Shown in pieces: positions 10,476-22,300 of a DNA stretch of 64,000 bases. Origin of the DNA: Achatina immaculata (lineage: Eukaryota > Mollusca > Gastropoda > Stylommatophora > Achatinidae); assembly GCA_009760885.1 (NCBI GenBank), contig CM019708.1, positions 16,622,090-16,686,089 on the forward strand. The letters run 5' to 3'. Below the pieces are notes generated by a model, which was not told where the DNA came from, searched no databases, and saw only the letters and a list, made by a program, of their open reading frames with translations. The translations under genes and the position numbers were made by a program. The stretch's first letter is position 1. The number at the start of each line of letters is the position of its first letter.

Positions 10476-10485
10476 CTTTTATATA
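10476..10485 (-). promoter_or_regulatory. TATA box of FREP-B
   Basis: On the minus strand TATATAAAAG lies about 50-60 bases upstream of the start codon. Transcription would start near 10450-10456, leaving a short 5' untranslated leader of about 25-30 bases. This is predicted from spacing only. Confidence 0.6.
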
Positions 10486-10684
10486 TTATAGTCTCACGTG
10501 ATCATGTTTATCTAGGGCAATGAGAAATTGAACACATGACCTGTACAAAAACAGATAAGAAAATGGCTGTAGTCATGTTATTTCTGTTTAGATGAAGCTA
10601 AGAACAGAGTTAAAACGAGTTAAGCATGAGGTAAGCAGGTATTCTGTGACAAAGTAAAAATAGTCCTCAATTTTTACGAGTAAT

Positions 10685-10897
10685 GTTACCACGGATGGAC
10701 ACCACAGGGGAGCAGAAGTAAGGGTAGACCAAAAGAGACATGGAGAAGAACAACATAAAGGATGTTGAGCAATAGAGGGCTCACCTGGGCAAGAGCAGAA
10801 AAAAAGGCGAAAGACAGGCATTTGTGGAAAACCCTTGCGGAAGCCCCATGTGCCCTGGGCACTTAAGCTTCAGAGAGAGAGAGAGAGTTACCACGGA
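10685..10897 (+). mobile_element. 5'-truncated LINE insertion with target-site duplication, upstream of FREP-B
   Basis: A 191-bp insert (10696-10886) is bracketed by the direct repeat GTTACCACGGA. It encodes the C-terminus of a LINE protein (WTPQGSRSKGRPKETWRRT, one stop, then RAEKKAKDRHLWKTLAEAP) and ends in a (GA)n tail. A related piece is nested at 55345-55675. The insertion is about 200-400 bases upstream of the FREP-B TATA box, so it has replaced part of the proximal upstream region. Confidence 0.85.
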
Positions 10898-11099
10898 GTT
10901 GTTGCACTTTTCAAGTTGCCATTGTTCAAGTTTATAATTATAGTAAAATACAACAATTGTTTTCAGATCAGTGGATATATTCATTCAAACTTTTTATACA
11001 TTTTTTATCATTTTATCAATACAAGTCGATAGAGAATGTTAAGAAAATGTCTACATTGTTGAAGTTTATCAGAAAGTAAATGATTTGTTGAAGTTTGTC

Positions 11100-11335
11100 A
11101 GAAATTGTGGCAACTGAAAAAATCGAGGGAAGAAAAGAGACAGGAAGATAGAGAGAGAGAGAGCGAGAGAGAGAGAGGAGAGAGAGAGAGAGGAGTTACT
11201 GGATGGGCTGTCAGTGAGGATAGGAAGAAAGTCACCGGCGGATCTCAAAATCAAGTCGAAAGACAGGAAATTGTGGAGAGAAATGATCGCCTACGCCACG
11301 CAACATGGCACTTGAATTGAATTAATAATAATACA
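11100..11335 (+). mobile_element. LINE 3' end with an internal (GA)n expansion
   Basis: Encodes a GWAVSEDRKKVTGGSQNQVE frame and, one frame over, LWREMIAYATQHGT-like residues, the C-terminus of the LINE whose other copy is at 53943-54505 (inverted). An AGAGAG run at 11150-11194 has expanded within it. Confidence 0.65.
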
Positions 11336-11550
11336 AATATCTAAGCACAACCTACAAAGGAAGAAACCTGCTTCATCCACATTAAAAACAAACTAAAACT
11401 TTATTAATTGGTATTAATAATAATACAAATATCTATGCACAACATTCAACAGAAGAAACACAGTAATCGATGAAATTAAAAGCAGAGTACAGATTGAAAA
11501 CAACATTTTATTTGACTGGAAGATCTGTTACAATAAAAAGTCCTGTCCCA

Positions 11551-11745
11551 AAACGCCAAAATAATAATCTACAAAACTATAATAAGACCAGCCGTCATAT
11601 ATGGATCAGAAACGTGGAGTACAACAAAGGAAGATGAACAATTGCAGATCTTTGAGAACAAGATCCTAAGAAGAATCTTTGGGCCGATAAAGGATACCAA
11701 CAGTAGAGAATGGAGAGCTAGAAAGAACACTGAACTGAACAGCTT
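11551..11745 (+). mobile_element. LINE fragment, YGSETW region
   Basis: Frame reads IIRPAVIYGSETWSTTKEDE, then FENKILRRIFGPI and EWRARKNTELNSLF. This is the region after the catalytic site of yet another LINE family, cut on the right by an inverted LINE 3' end at 11752. An AT-rich stretch at 11340-11550 to its left contains two related copies of TAATAATACAAATATCTA and nothing else I recognise. Confidence 0.7.
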
Positions 11746-11751
11746 ATTTAA

Positions 11752-12580
11752 ATCCCATTCATTCATTTGCATGTCCCTTGCGGAACTTTGCCTCCCTATC
11801 AGCACTCCTGTAGGCCTCACGGCTGTGAGCAAGATGGCCTGCTGCTGATGCATCCATTTGCAGATCATCAATGATGTCTTGCAGCCATCTTCGCCTTGGT
11901 CTTCCTCTGTTTCTTTTTCCCATTATGTATTCTTCCAAGACGATATTCTTAGATTATCATGACTTTTAGTGTGTCCAAAATATTTAAGTTTTCTCTCTTT
12001 AATCCTCTTTACTAGCCAGACTTTTTCAATATTAAATTCTTGTAGTTTGGATATATTTGTTCTTTTTTGTGTCCATGATATTTGAAGAACTCTTCTGTAG
12101 CATTTACATTCAATGGCATTTATGTGTTTCTCAGCTGTTTTGTTAAGTGTCCAGGTCTCACGGGCATATGTTGCGATGGGAAAGATGCATGCCCTTAAAA
12201 ATCTTATTTTTGTAGTTCTGTCTGTTCCTCTCCACAGATTCTGTAGTTGTTTTACTTTCTGAAGAGCGATAGATGTCCTCCTTTTAATTTCCCTCATTGT
12301 ATCTCCATTACTGGTTAGTAGTGATCCAAGATGTTCAAAACTCCACTTCTTCTAGTTTTTCCTCATTGATACATATATCAACTGCCTTATCTGTTTTGTC
12401 AGTTGTCATCAATTTAGGTATCTTCGCATTAAGATAGAAGTTTTGCTCTTCACTGTTCTTACTGACTGACATAATTAGCTTTTCCATTCATTTCAGTGTG
12501 TGTTGTGGACAGTAATACTGTGTCATCAGCATATCTAAGCTCTGGTATTTCGTAATCTCCAATTCTTATGGCAAATCCCA
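11752..12580 (-). mobile_element. LINE (family of 56035-57425), 5'-truncated copy
   Basis: The minus strand begins inside the reverse transcriptase just before an intact catalytic motif (ELRYADDTVLLSTTH, near 12510). It continues through TSIALQKVKQLQNLWRGTDR and CIFPIATYARETWTLNKTAE to the 3' tail with ATGAATGAATG at 11752. There are frame breaks near 12330 and 11930. It is close to the plus-strand copy at 56035-57425. Confidence 0.8.
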
Positions 12581-12599
12581 CCTAATTATAAATGTCTTA

Positions 12600-13045
12600 A
12601 AACTGGACATATTACTTCAGCTGGGTGATGTAGAAAGAATGGAAGAAAACATATAAATGAAAATTATGTATGTAGAAGAGATGATGGAAACAAGACGAAG
12701 GGGTAAAACAAGACAGAGATGGAAAGACACCATAGAAGAGGATATAAAAGAAACTGATGTCACCAAATGAAGAGAGAAGATTAGAAATAGAGTGGAATAG
12801 AAGCGAGCATTATATGTAGCAGTGAGCCTTAATGGATAGGAAAGAGGAAGAAGAAGAAGAAAAATAAGAAGAGGAAAGAAGAAGAAGAAGAAAGAAGAAA
12901 AAGAAGAAGAGGAAGAAAGAAGAAGACTTATAAGAAGAAAGAAAAAGAAGAAAAAGAAGAAGACTGCGAAGAAGAAGAAAAAATAAGAAGAAGAAAGAAG
13001 AAGAAGAAGAAAGAAGAAGAAGAATAAGAAGAAGAAGAAGTAAGA
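12600..13045 (+). mobile_element. LINE C-terminal scrap with a 200-bp purine tail
   Basis: Reads EEMMETRRRGKTRQRWKDTI, then EEDIKETDVTK and RALYVAVSLNG. It is followed from 12846 by an almost pure GAA/AAG tract to 13045. The tract is most simply the expanded 3' tail of this element. The 197-residue minus-strand frame through the tract (poly-Phe/Leu/Ser) is an artefact. Confidence 0.65.
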
Positions 13046-13052
13046 AGAAGAA

Positions 13053-16020
13053 TGAATGAATGAATGAATGAATGAATAATCTTTATCTTTCAAGGGTAAA
13101 GAATTGGGCACGCAGGCCCGTCTTACGTTCTGCCCTTCATCATTCCATCTTTCATTCTTCCCACACACTTGATTTAGTACAAATATACAAATTAAATTAG
13201 GAAAAAACATATTAAAAGAGTGTAAGATTTAACTACTGCATTCAAAGTAAAAGAGAAGAAGTAATTTACCTAATAAAATAGCACTCAAGCACACATACAC
13301 ACGCAGACATGTACATAAATAAAAATACATTGTAAATACAGATCTTCTAATATATGTATTTTTTAACAAACATTAAAATAATTTCTAACAATATCTAATA
13401 AGTTACTTTTCTAACTATGTCACTGAAGTACTTGATGGTTTACGAGACATGTGTTGAGAGAGTGCTGGTTATTTTATGGAGGCATATAATTACAAGCAAG
13501 TAAATAATGAAACAGGTTTGAGTTAAAGGATGAAGTATTACCAATGGATTTTAAATGGTAGGGGAGGGCGTTCCAGAGCTGTACTGCAGAGTATGCAAAG
13601 CTTTTCTTGTACAGATCAATCCTGGGTTTAGGAAGAAGATAGTTTTTTAAACGTTGGCTATGTTTAGTACTATACGTAAACAGTGATCACAAGTAAGGCG
13701 AAGCATTGTGCGACAGAATTCTGTGAACAAACTTAACTTTGTTAAAAATGATTCTATTTTTGAGGGGTAGAATTTTGAGTTGTTTGTTTTGATCTACAGT
13801 CTGTACTGGGTGTTTGTCACAAATAAGATTTAATGCTCGCTTGTGAAGTGAGTGGAGCCTTTTTGTGTTTGAGACTGAGCATCCATCCCAGATTGTGGAA
13901 CAGTAATCTAAGTGTGTTTGTATGTGTGATATGTAGTATATTTTTCTTGTGTCTTTGTCGATAAAGTGTTTAATTTTGGCTAATTGATAAACTTTCTGTG
14001 CAATAAAGTTTGTTAGGTTATGTATGTGAGAATTCCAAGTTAAATGCTGATGAATGATGAGTCCTAGGGTTTTATGTTCATGAACATTTTCTATTGCCTT
14101 AGTCCCAGCACAAAGCTGTAGTGAAGTTTTTTTTGCATTCTGCAGTCTCTGTCTTGTAGTGATGAGCATGGATTTTGTTTTGTTGGTGTTTATTAACATA
14201 CCATTTTTATTACTCCATTTAATCAAACTGTTTATATCATTTTGGAGCGTTGTCTGTAGGTTATTGATGTCATAGTCACTATTATAAACAGTACAGTCGT
14301 CAGCGAAAAGATCACATGAAGAGTGCTTTAAATGTAGTGGTAGGTCGTTAATATAGGTAGCAAAGAGAAGAGGACCAAGAATGGAGCCTTGAGGAATACC
14401 GGTATCAACCACAGACGAGCCAGATATTTTGTTTCTAAAGCAAACTATTTGTTTTCTACCTGAGAGAAAATTTGTAATAAATGTTGTTAGGTCAGGGTGT
14501 AATCCAGTTTTTTTTTGCAAGAATTTCATGATCAGTCATATCGAAGGCTTTCTTGAAATCAACAAAGACAGCACCACACAATTTGTCATCATTTATATTA
14601 GACATCCAGCTTTCTGTCATTTTAGTTAATGCTGTGTGGCAGGAGTAATTTGGTCTAAATCTTGACTGACTGTCTATTAGTAGATTGGTTTCTTGCATGT
14701 GGAGCAATGTTAACTTTTGTATATGCTTTTCAAGAGGTTTAGATAGTGATGACAGAATGGATATGGGTCTATAGTTTGAGAGGTCACTAGTCTGTCCAGA
14801 TTTAAAAAGAGGAAAAACTTTGGCGAGTTTAAAAGCGTCAGGGAAATATTGTTTGTCAATGCACAAATTGTATAAGTATGTTAGTGTGTCTATGATAACT
14901 GGTGCAGCGTAGCGTATTATCTTGTTACTAATGTCATCACATCCTGCTGAGTTAGTGTTCTTTAAGGACCGGATGTAGATACAAACCTCACCGACTGTGA
15001 GGAAAGGAATATTAATTTGTTTTAGCTTTACACATTTACTGTCGCTGAAAGTTTTCAACACGCTCAGGTCGCAATTTGGGGTCGGTAATGAAGATTTTAG
15101 AATACTAATTTCTTCCCTAAAATGTTCACTGAAGTTAGTGCAAGTATGTTCACCATTAAGTGTTTGTGGGTCAGATTGCTTCCTTTTATTTACAAGAGTA
15201 TTAATTGCTTTCCAGATTGATTTACTATCAATTTTGTCTTTCACTAAATTTCTGAAGTAATTTTTCTTTTCCTGCCTAATTAAATACTGCACCTTATTCC
15301 TAAGTGAACGATAGCTACTGAAATTTCTGCTTTTGTGAGCTTCATCCCGTTTCCTCATAAGTTGCAATATATCGGGAGTTATCCACAGGGATTTTGTTAC
15401 GTGTTTTACTCTCATTTCTTTGATGGGGACATGCTTGTCAAAAATATTTCGAAATATCTTGATCCAGTATTCGATAGCCTCATCTGGATTTTAACTGGAA
15501 AACGTACGTAAGAGGCGAAGCTTTTAGATCAGTTAAAAATAATTCCAAGTTAAAGTTTTTAAATTTTCTATATTTGATGCTGGTATGTTTTTGCTTAGGC
15601 ATTTTATACCCCTTATGTGACCACGTACAGCAGACCGGGTAGTGATCACTCAGCGACACATGAGGGACAGTACATTCAGTAATGTTTCCTGGATCAGCTA
15701 TATAAATATGATCTATTAGTGTTGATGATGATTCAGTTACTCTAGTAGGTTTGTTAACTATTTGGGAGAAGTTGTAAGATGTTAAAATGTTATTCCATGT
15801 AGGATTTGGCTGATAAAAATCTATATTGAAGTCGCCTAGAATGATTATGTCCTTGAATTTATAAGTTACAGCATCATCCATCATGGTCGCAAAGTGATCA
15901 TACCACTAGGCTGAAGCATTTGGATTTCGGTATATATAACTAATTAGAATTGGACTAAGATTTGACATTTTGATTTCTAGCATAATACATTCAACCTCTG
16001 ATGTTTCCAGGTCTTCTCTT
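13053..16020 (-). mobile_element. Nearly complete LINE: endonuclease and reverse transcriptase
   Basis: The largest transposon reading frame in the window. From 16020 leftward it has: an endonuclease part with LGDFNIDF, TLIDHIYIAD and LSDHYPV (AP-endonuclease signature); a linker; then the reverse transcriptase with NSAGCDDISNKII, AKVFPLFKSG, LSNYRPISILSS, FVDFKKAFD, GIPQGSILGPLLFATYIND and the catalytic LFADDCTVY, which is intact. The frame is broken by a stop near 15900 and 15480, and by a frameshift at a T-run near 14515 where the two long frames (14492-15415 and 13687-14529) overlap. The 3' end is a (TTCA)n tail at 13053-13077. The 5' end and endonuclease N-terminus are missing. It is a CR1/Jockey-like non-LTR element judged by motif order; the clade is not resolved here. 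Confidence 0.9.
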
Positions 16021-16565
16021 CTACAAAAATACAAAGAAAGAAAAAGAAGAACAGGAAGAAGAAGAAGAAAGAAGAAGAACAGAAATTTTCTATAGAATCG
16101 ACCTTTGGTAGTAAAGACGGATCATAGACCCTTAGTGGAAGCTTACCTTAGTGGGAGCTTACCTTAGTGGGAGCTTACCTTAGTGGGAGCTTACCTTAGC
16201 AAGCAGGAGATTTAGAATACTAGAGTACAGCGTTGGTTGTTGAATCTATCTTAGACATATATTTTAAGTAAATAAATCTGTGCTTTTCAGCTGGCCTACT
16301 TTCCAGAAAGGACAGGTCGGGAGTTGAACTGACTACAGATGACGGAGAGTTTTGACAGAATGCCAGAGAAATCGCAGTAATCAACGGCAACGTTAACTCC
16401 ATTGATTGTTATCTAGGCTTTGCTAGGGTAGATACAGAATTTGATGAACTGCCTTAGAACATTGAAAGTTTGGACATGACGGAGTAGCAAGAGCGAGACA
16501 CAGACATTTGCGAAGTCTACGCGGCTCCAGCTGACACTGAAACCGGCACTCCGACATTTAACAAT
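16021..16565. other. Unassigned, with a short 16-bp array
   Basis: An AAGAAG-rich stretch at 16030-16080 adjoins the LINE. A 16-bp unit ACCTTAGTGGGAGCTT is repeated about 4-5 times at 16128-16199. No gene is recognised. Confidence 0.6.
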
Positions 16566-16872
16566 TTCATCCTTCATGAGAATAGTTTGTATTTCATCCT
16601 TCATGATAATAGAGTGTATTTCATCCTTCATGAGAATAGAGTGTATTTCATCCTTCATGATAATAGAGTGTATTTCATCCTTCATGAGAACAGAGTGTAT
16701 TTCATCTTTCATGACAATAGAGTGTATTTCATCCTTAATGAGATTAGAGTGTATTTCAACCTTCATGAGAACAGAGTGTATTTCATCCTTCATGAGATTA
16801 GAGTGTATTTCAACCTTCATGAGAACAGAGTGTATTTTATCCTTCATGAGAATAGAGTGTATTTCATCCACA
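16566..16872. repeat. 27-bp minisatellite, 11 copies
   Basis: The unit is ATTTCATCCTTCATGAGAAT plus AGAGTGT, with variants (GATAAT, AACCTT). Frames are open on both strands because the period divides by three. Confidence 0.95.
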
Positions 16873-17629
16873 TGGCTGATGAACAAGAGGTCAAGCTGAC
16901 TCTATGTCCCGAGTCGCTTGCTTCCATACATGTTTCTGCCATTTCATGAAGAGAATGGACATACAGGAACTGACAAATTCTATTCCGCCTTCAGTTAGCG
17001 TCACTATTGGCCAATCATGTTCAATGAAATTTTCCAAAATGTAGATTGGTGTGGCCGTTGGTGAGAGAGAAATATCTGACATAAAAGCGTTCTGTTGCAA
17101 GACACAGACGTTCATGTTTTCTCTTCCAACAGAATCTCGTTAGATTTCTCAGGGCCGTACCGGCTGACTCTGGCACGTAACAAGTATATTCTTCACTGGC
17201 TTGTCCTGGGGCCGGAATGTTCTGCTGATCCGGACAAGTCCTCACAGGGAGAGTGTCTGAGACTTGCTACAGCAGGTTATCCCACGCCACTCTTCACCCT
17301 CGGCGGTGGTCTCAGGTAACGGCTGAGTTCGTGGACAAGTCTCTCAAGAACCTCTTTCACCAGATTCATGCTCATCACGTGACTACAAAGTTCTACGAGG
17401 ATAACTCTAGAAACCAGCTGATGCAGTGTATGCTTCTCATGTTCATGAGACACCATAAATCTGGGATGTGCTCTTGTCCAATGCCGTAGGGGCCATTCGA
17501 ATGAGTGTCTGTGGGAGCAAAAAGGGGGGGGAGAGGGAGAGTTGGTCGACATCCATGGCTTTATATGGGCACTTTACTTCTGCGTTATCTTCAGATATGG
17601 GGAGGACCCTATAGCAGGTTCAGGTTTTG
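16873..17629. other. Low-repeat stretch, nothing recognised
   Basis: About 750 bases of apparently unique, less AT-rich DNA with several overlapping open frames of 60-90 codons on both strands. None shows a known domain, signal peptide or clear splice pattern. It contains a G7 run near 17525. Confidence 0.4.
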
Positions 17630-18318
17630 CAAACAACACCATGCAGCACCGACTCAGCTGAGCATAGCACAAAGAACATCATGCAGCACCGTCTCAGCTG
17701 AGTATAGCACAAAGAACATCATACAGCACCGTCTCAGCTGAGCATAGCACAAACAACACCATGCAGCACTGTCTCAACTGAGCATAGCACAAAGAACATC
17801 ATACAGCACCGTCTCAGCTGAGCATAGCACAAAGAACATCATACAGCACCGTCTCAGCTGCGCATAGCACACACAACACCATACAGCACCGTCTCAGCTG
17901 AGCATAGCACACACAACACCATACAGCACCGTCTCAGCTGCGCATAGCACACACAACACCATACAGCACCGTCTCAGCTGCGCATAGCACACACAACACC
18001 ATACAGCACCGTCTCAGCTGAGCATAGCACACACAACACCATACAGCACCGTCTCAGCTGCGCATAGCACAAAGAACACCATACAGCACCGTCTCAGCTG
18101 CGCATAGCACACACAACACCATACAGCACCGTCTCAGCTGAGCATAGCACAAAGAACACCATACAGCACCGTCTCAGCTGCGCATAGCACACACAACACC
18201 ATACAGCACCGTCTCAGCTGAGCATAGCACAAAGAACATCATACAGCACCGTCTCAGCTGAGCATGGCACAAAGAACACCATACAGCACCGTCTCAGCTG
18301 AGCATAGCACAAAGAAGA
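17630..18318. repeat. 40-bp minisatellite, 17 copies
   Basis: The unit contains CAGCACCGTCTCAGCTG followed by (A/C)GCATAGCACA and an AACACCAT segment. The core CAGCTG plus A or C alternates between copies. There are no spacers, so it is not CRISPR-like. Confidence 0.95.
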
Positions 18319-18511
18319 CACAAGGTGGATAAGAACAGACGCGCTGAGTTGACAGATGTCAGTGTGGGGACAATGTGCTGCAGAGAAAGTAGATCCGGGA
18401 TTCTAACCTCGACACGAAGTGGGCCCCGTTGTTGCGACGCCTGTCTCCTGTTACCTTCCTGATTACGAAAATGGCTGACAGCAAGACGCACAGTATTAGC
18501 ACCAAAGATGT

Positions 18512-19252
18512 TTGTAAGGTGGAGGTCCAGTTGCATAAGGTGGAGGTCCATTGGCATAAGGTGGAGGTCCAGTTGCATAAGGTGGAGGTCCATTGGCATA
18601 AGGTGGAGGTCAAGTGGCATAAGGTGGAAGTACAGAGGCATAATGTGGAGGTACAGAGGCATAATGTGGATGTACAGAGGCATAATGTGGAGGTACAGAG
18701 GCATAATGTGGAGGTACAGAGGCATAAGGTGAAGGTACAGAGGCATAATGTGGAGGTACAGAGGCATAAGGTGAAGGTACAGAGGCATAATGTTGAGGTA
18801 CAGAGGCATAAGGTGAAGGTACAGAGGCATAATGTTGAGGTACAGAGGCATAAGGTGAAGGTACAGAGGCATAATGTGGAGGTACAGAGGCATAAGGTGG
18901 AGGTACAGAGGCATAAGGTGAAGGTACAGAGGCATAATGTGGAGGTACAGAGGCATAAGGTGAAGGTACAGAGGCATAATGTTGAGGTACAGAGGCATAA
19001 GGTGAAGGTACAGAGGCATAATGTTGAGGTACAGAGGCATAAGGTGAAGGTACAGAGGCATAATGTGGAGGTACAGAGGCATAAGGTGGAGGTACAGAGG
19101 CATAAGGTGGAGGTAAAGAGGCATAATGTGGAGGTACAGAGGCATAAGGTGGAGGTACAGAGGCATAATGTGGAGGTACAGAGGCATAATGTGGAGGTAC
19201 AGAGGCATAATGTGGAGGTACAGAGGCATAATGTGGAGGTACAGTGTCGTGA
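18512..19252. repeat. 21-bp minisatellite, about 35 copies with higher-order order
   Basis: The unit is GGTACAGAGGCATAATGTGG plus A. Variants AATGTGG, AATGTTG, AAGGTGG and AAGGTGA recur in an ordered block at 18720-19080, giving a higher-order period of several units. Long frames are open in five readings; none has non-repeat coding content. Confidence 0.95.
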
Positions 19253-19354
19253 ATGTGAATGGCAGTTGCCGTACATCTTCTCGTGACACGCCTTCCCCTT
19301 CCCCCATCCAAAAGGAGAGAATTCCTTCGAAAGGACCACCGACAACGTAAGAAT

Positions 19355-22300
19355 AATTAGTGTATAAGTATATAAAACTAGGTTTATGACTATAAGTATA
19401 TAACACTAAGTATATGACTATAAGTATATAAAACTAGGTACATGACTATAAGTATATAAAACTAAGTATATGACTATATATAAAACTAAGTATATGACTA
19501 TATATAAAACTAAGTATATGACTATATATAAAACTAAGTATATGACTATATATAAAACTAAGTATATGACTATATATAAAATTAAGTATATGACTATATA
19601 TAAAACTAAGTATATGACTATATATAAAACTAAGTATATGACTATAAGTATATAAAACTAAGTATATGACTATAAGTATAAAACTAAGTATATGACTATA
19701 AGTATATAAAACTAAGTATATGACTATAAGTATATAAAACTAAGTATATGACTATAAGTATATAAAACTAAGTATATGACTATAAGTATATAAAACTAAG
19801 TATATGACTATATATAAAACTAAGTATATGACTATAAGTATATAAAACTAAGTATGACTATATATAAAACTAAGTATATGATATATAAAACTAAGTATAT
19901 AAAAAAGTATATGACTAAGTATATAACTTTAAGTATATAAAACTAAGTATATGACTATAATAAAACTAAGTATATAAAACTAAGTATATGACTATAGTAT
20001 ATAAAACTAAGTTATGACTATAAGTATATAAAACTAAGTATATAACTTTAAGTATATAAAACTAAGTATATGACTTTAAGTATATAAAACTAAGTATATG
20101 ACTTTAAGTATATAAAACTAAGTATATGACTTTAAGTATATAAAACTAAGTATATGACTTTAAGTATATAAAACTAAGTATATGACTATATATAAAACTA
20201 AGTATATGACTTTAAGTATATAAAACAAAGTATATGACTATATATAAAACTAAGTATATGACTATATATAAAACTAAGTATATGACTATATATAAAACTA
20301 AGTATATGACTATATATAAAACTAAGTATATGACTATATATAAAACTAAGTATATGACTATATATAAAACTAAGTATGACTATATATAAAACTAAGTATA
20401 TGACTATAAGTATATAAAACTAAGTATATGACTATAAGTATATAAAACTAAGTATATGACTTTAAGTATATAAAACTAAGTATATGACTATATATAAAAC
20501 TAAGTATATGACTTTAAGTATATAAAACTAAGTATATGACTTTAAGTATATAAAACTAAGTATATGACTATAAGCATATAAAACTAAGTATATGACTTTA
20601 AGTATATAAAACTAAGTATATGACTATATATAAAACTAAGTATATGACTATAAGTATATAAAACTAAGTATATGACTATAAGTATATAAAACTAAGTATA
20701 TGACTATAAGTATATAAAACTAAGTATATGACTGTAAGTATATAAAACTAAGTATATGACTGTAAGTATATAAAACTAAGTATATGACTATAAGTATATA
20801 AAACTAAGTATATGACTATAAGTATATAAAACTAAGTATATGACTATATATAAAACTATGTATATGACTATAAGTATATAAAACTAAGTATATGACTATA
20901 TATAAAACTATGTATATGACTATAAGTATATAAAACTAAGTATATGACTAAATATAAAACTAAGTATATGACTATAAGTATATAAAACTAAGTATATGAC
21001 TATATATAAAACTATGTATATGACTATAAGTATATAAAACTAAGTATATGACTGTATATAAAACTAAGTATATGACTATAAGTATATAAAACTAAGTATA
21101 TGACTATATATAAAACTAAGTATATGACTATAAGTATATAAAACTAAGTATATGACTATAAGTATATAAAACTAAGTATATGACTATAAGTATATAAAAC
21201 TAAGTATATGACTATAAGTATATAAAACTAAGTATATGACTTTAAGTATATAAAACTAAGTATATGACTTTAAGTATATAAAACTAAGTATATGACTTTA
21301 AGTATATAAAACTAAGTATATGACTTTAAGTATATAAAACTAAGTATATGACTTTAAGTATATAAAACTAAGTATATGACTATATATAAAACTAAGTATA
21401 TGACTTTAAGTATATAAAACAAAGTATATGACTATATATAAAACTAAGTATATGACTATATATAAAACTAAGTATATGACTATATATAAAACTAAGTATA
21501 TGACTATATATAAAACTAAGTATATGACTATATATAAAACTAAGTATATGACTATATATAAAACTAAGTATATGACTATATATAAAACTAAGTATATGAC
21601 TATAAGTATATAAAACTAAGTATATGACTATAAGTATATAAAACTAAGTATATGACTTTAAGTATATAAAACTAAGTATATGACTATATATAAAACTAAG
21701 TATATGACTATAAGTATATAAAACTAAGTATATGACTATAAGTATATAAAACTAAGTATATGACTATAAGTATATAAAACTAAGTATATGACTATAAGTA
21801 TATAAAACTAAGTATATGACTATAAGTATATAAAACTAAGTATATGACTATATATAAAACTAAGTATATGACTATATATAAAACTAAGTATATGACTATA
21901 TATAAAACTAAGTATATGACTATAAGTATATAAAACTAAGTATATGACTATATATAAAACTAAGTATAGACTATAAGTATATAAAACTAAGTATATGACT
22001 ATATATAAAACTAAGTATATGACTATATATAAAACTAAGTATATGACTATAAGTATATAAAACTAAGTATATGACTATAAGTATATAAAACTAAGTATAT
22101 GACTATAAGTATATAAAACTAAGTATATGACTATAAGTATATAAAACTAAGTATATGACTATAAGTATATAAAACTAAGTATATGACTATAAGTATATAA
22201 AACTAAGTATATGACTGTATATAAAACTAAGTATGACTATAAGTATATAAAACAAAGTATATGACTAAGTATATAAAACAAAGTATATGACTATATATAA

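Noticed and set aside
12617..13210. A 197-codon Phe/Leu/Ser-rich membrane protein on the minus strand
   Set aside because: It is the pyrimidine strand of a GAA-type tract that forms the tail of a LINE scrap.
17630..18318. CRISPR-like regular repeats
   Set aside because: The units are directly abutting with no variable spacers, and the host is clearly an animal genome.
18294..19406. Long open frames (up to 370 codons) on both strands over the 21-bp array
   Set aside because: The unit length divides by three and lacks stops, so several frames are open at once. No unique coding sequence, signal or splice logic accompanies them.
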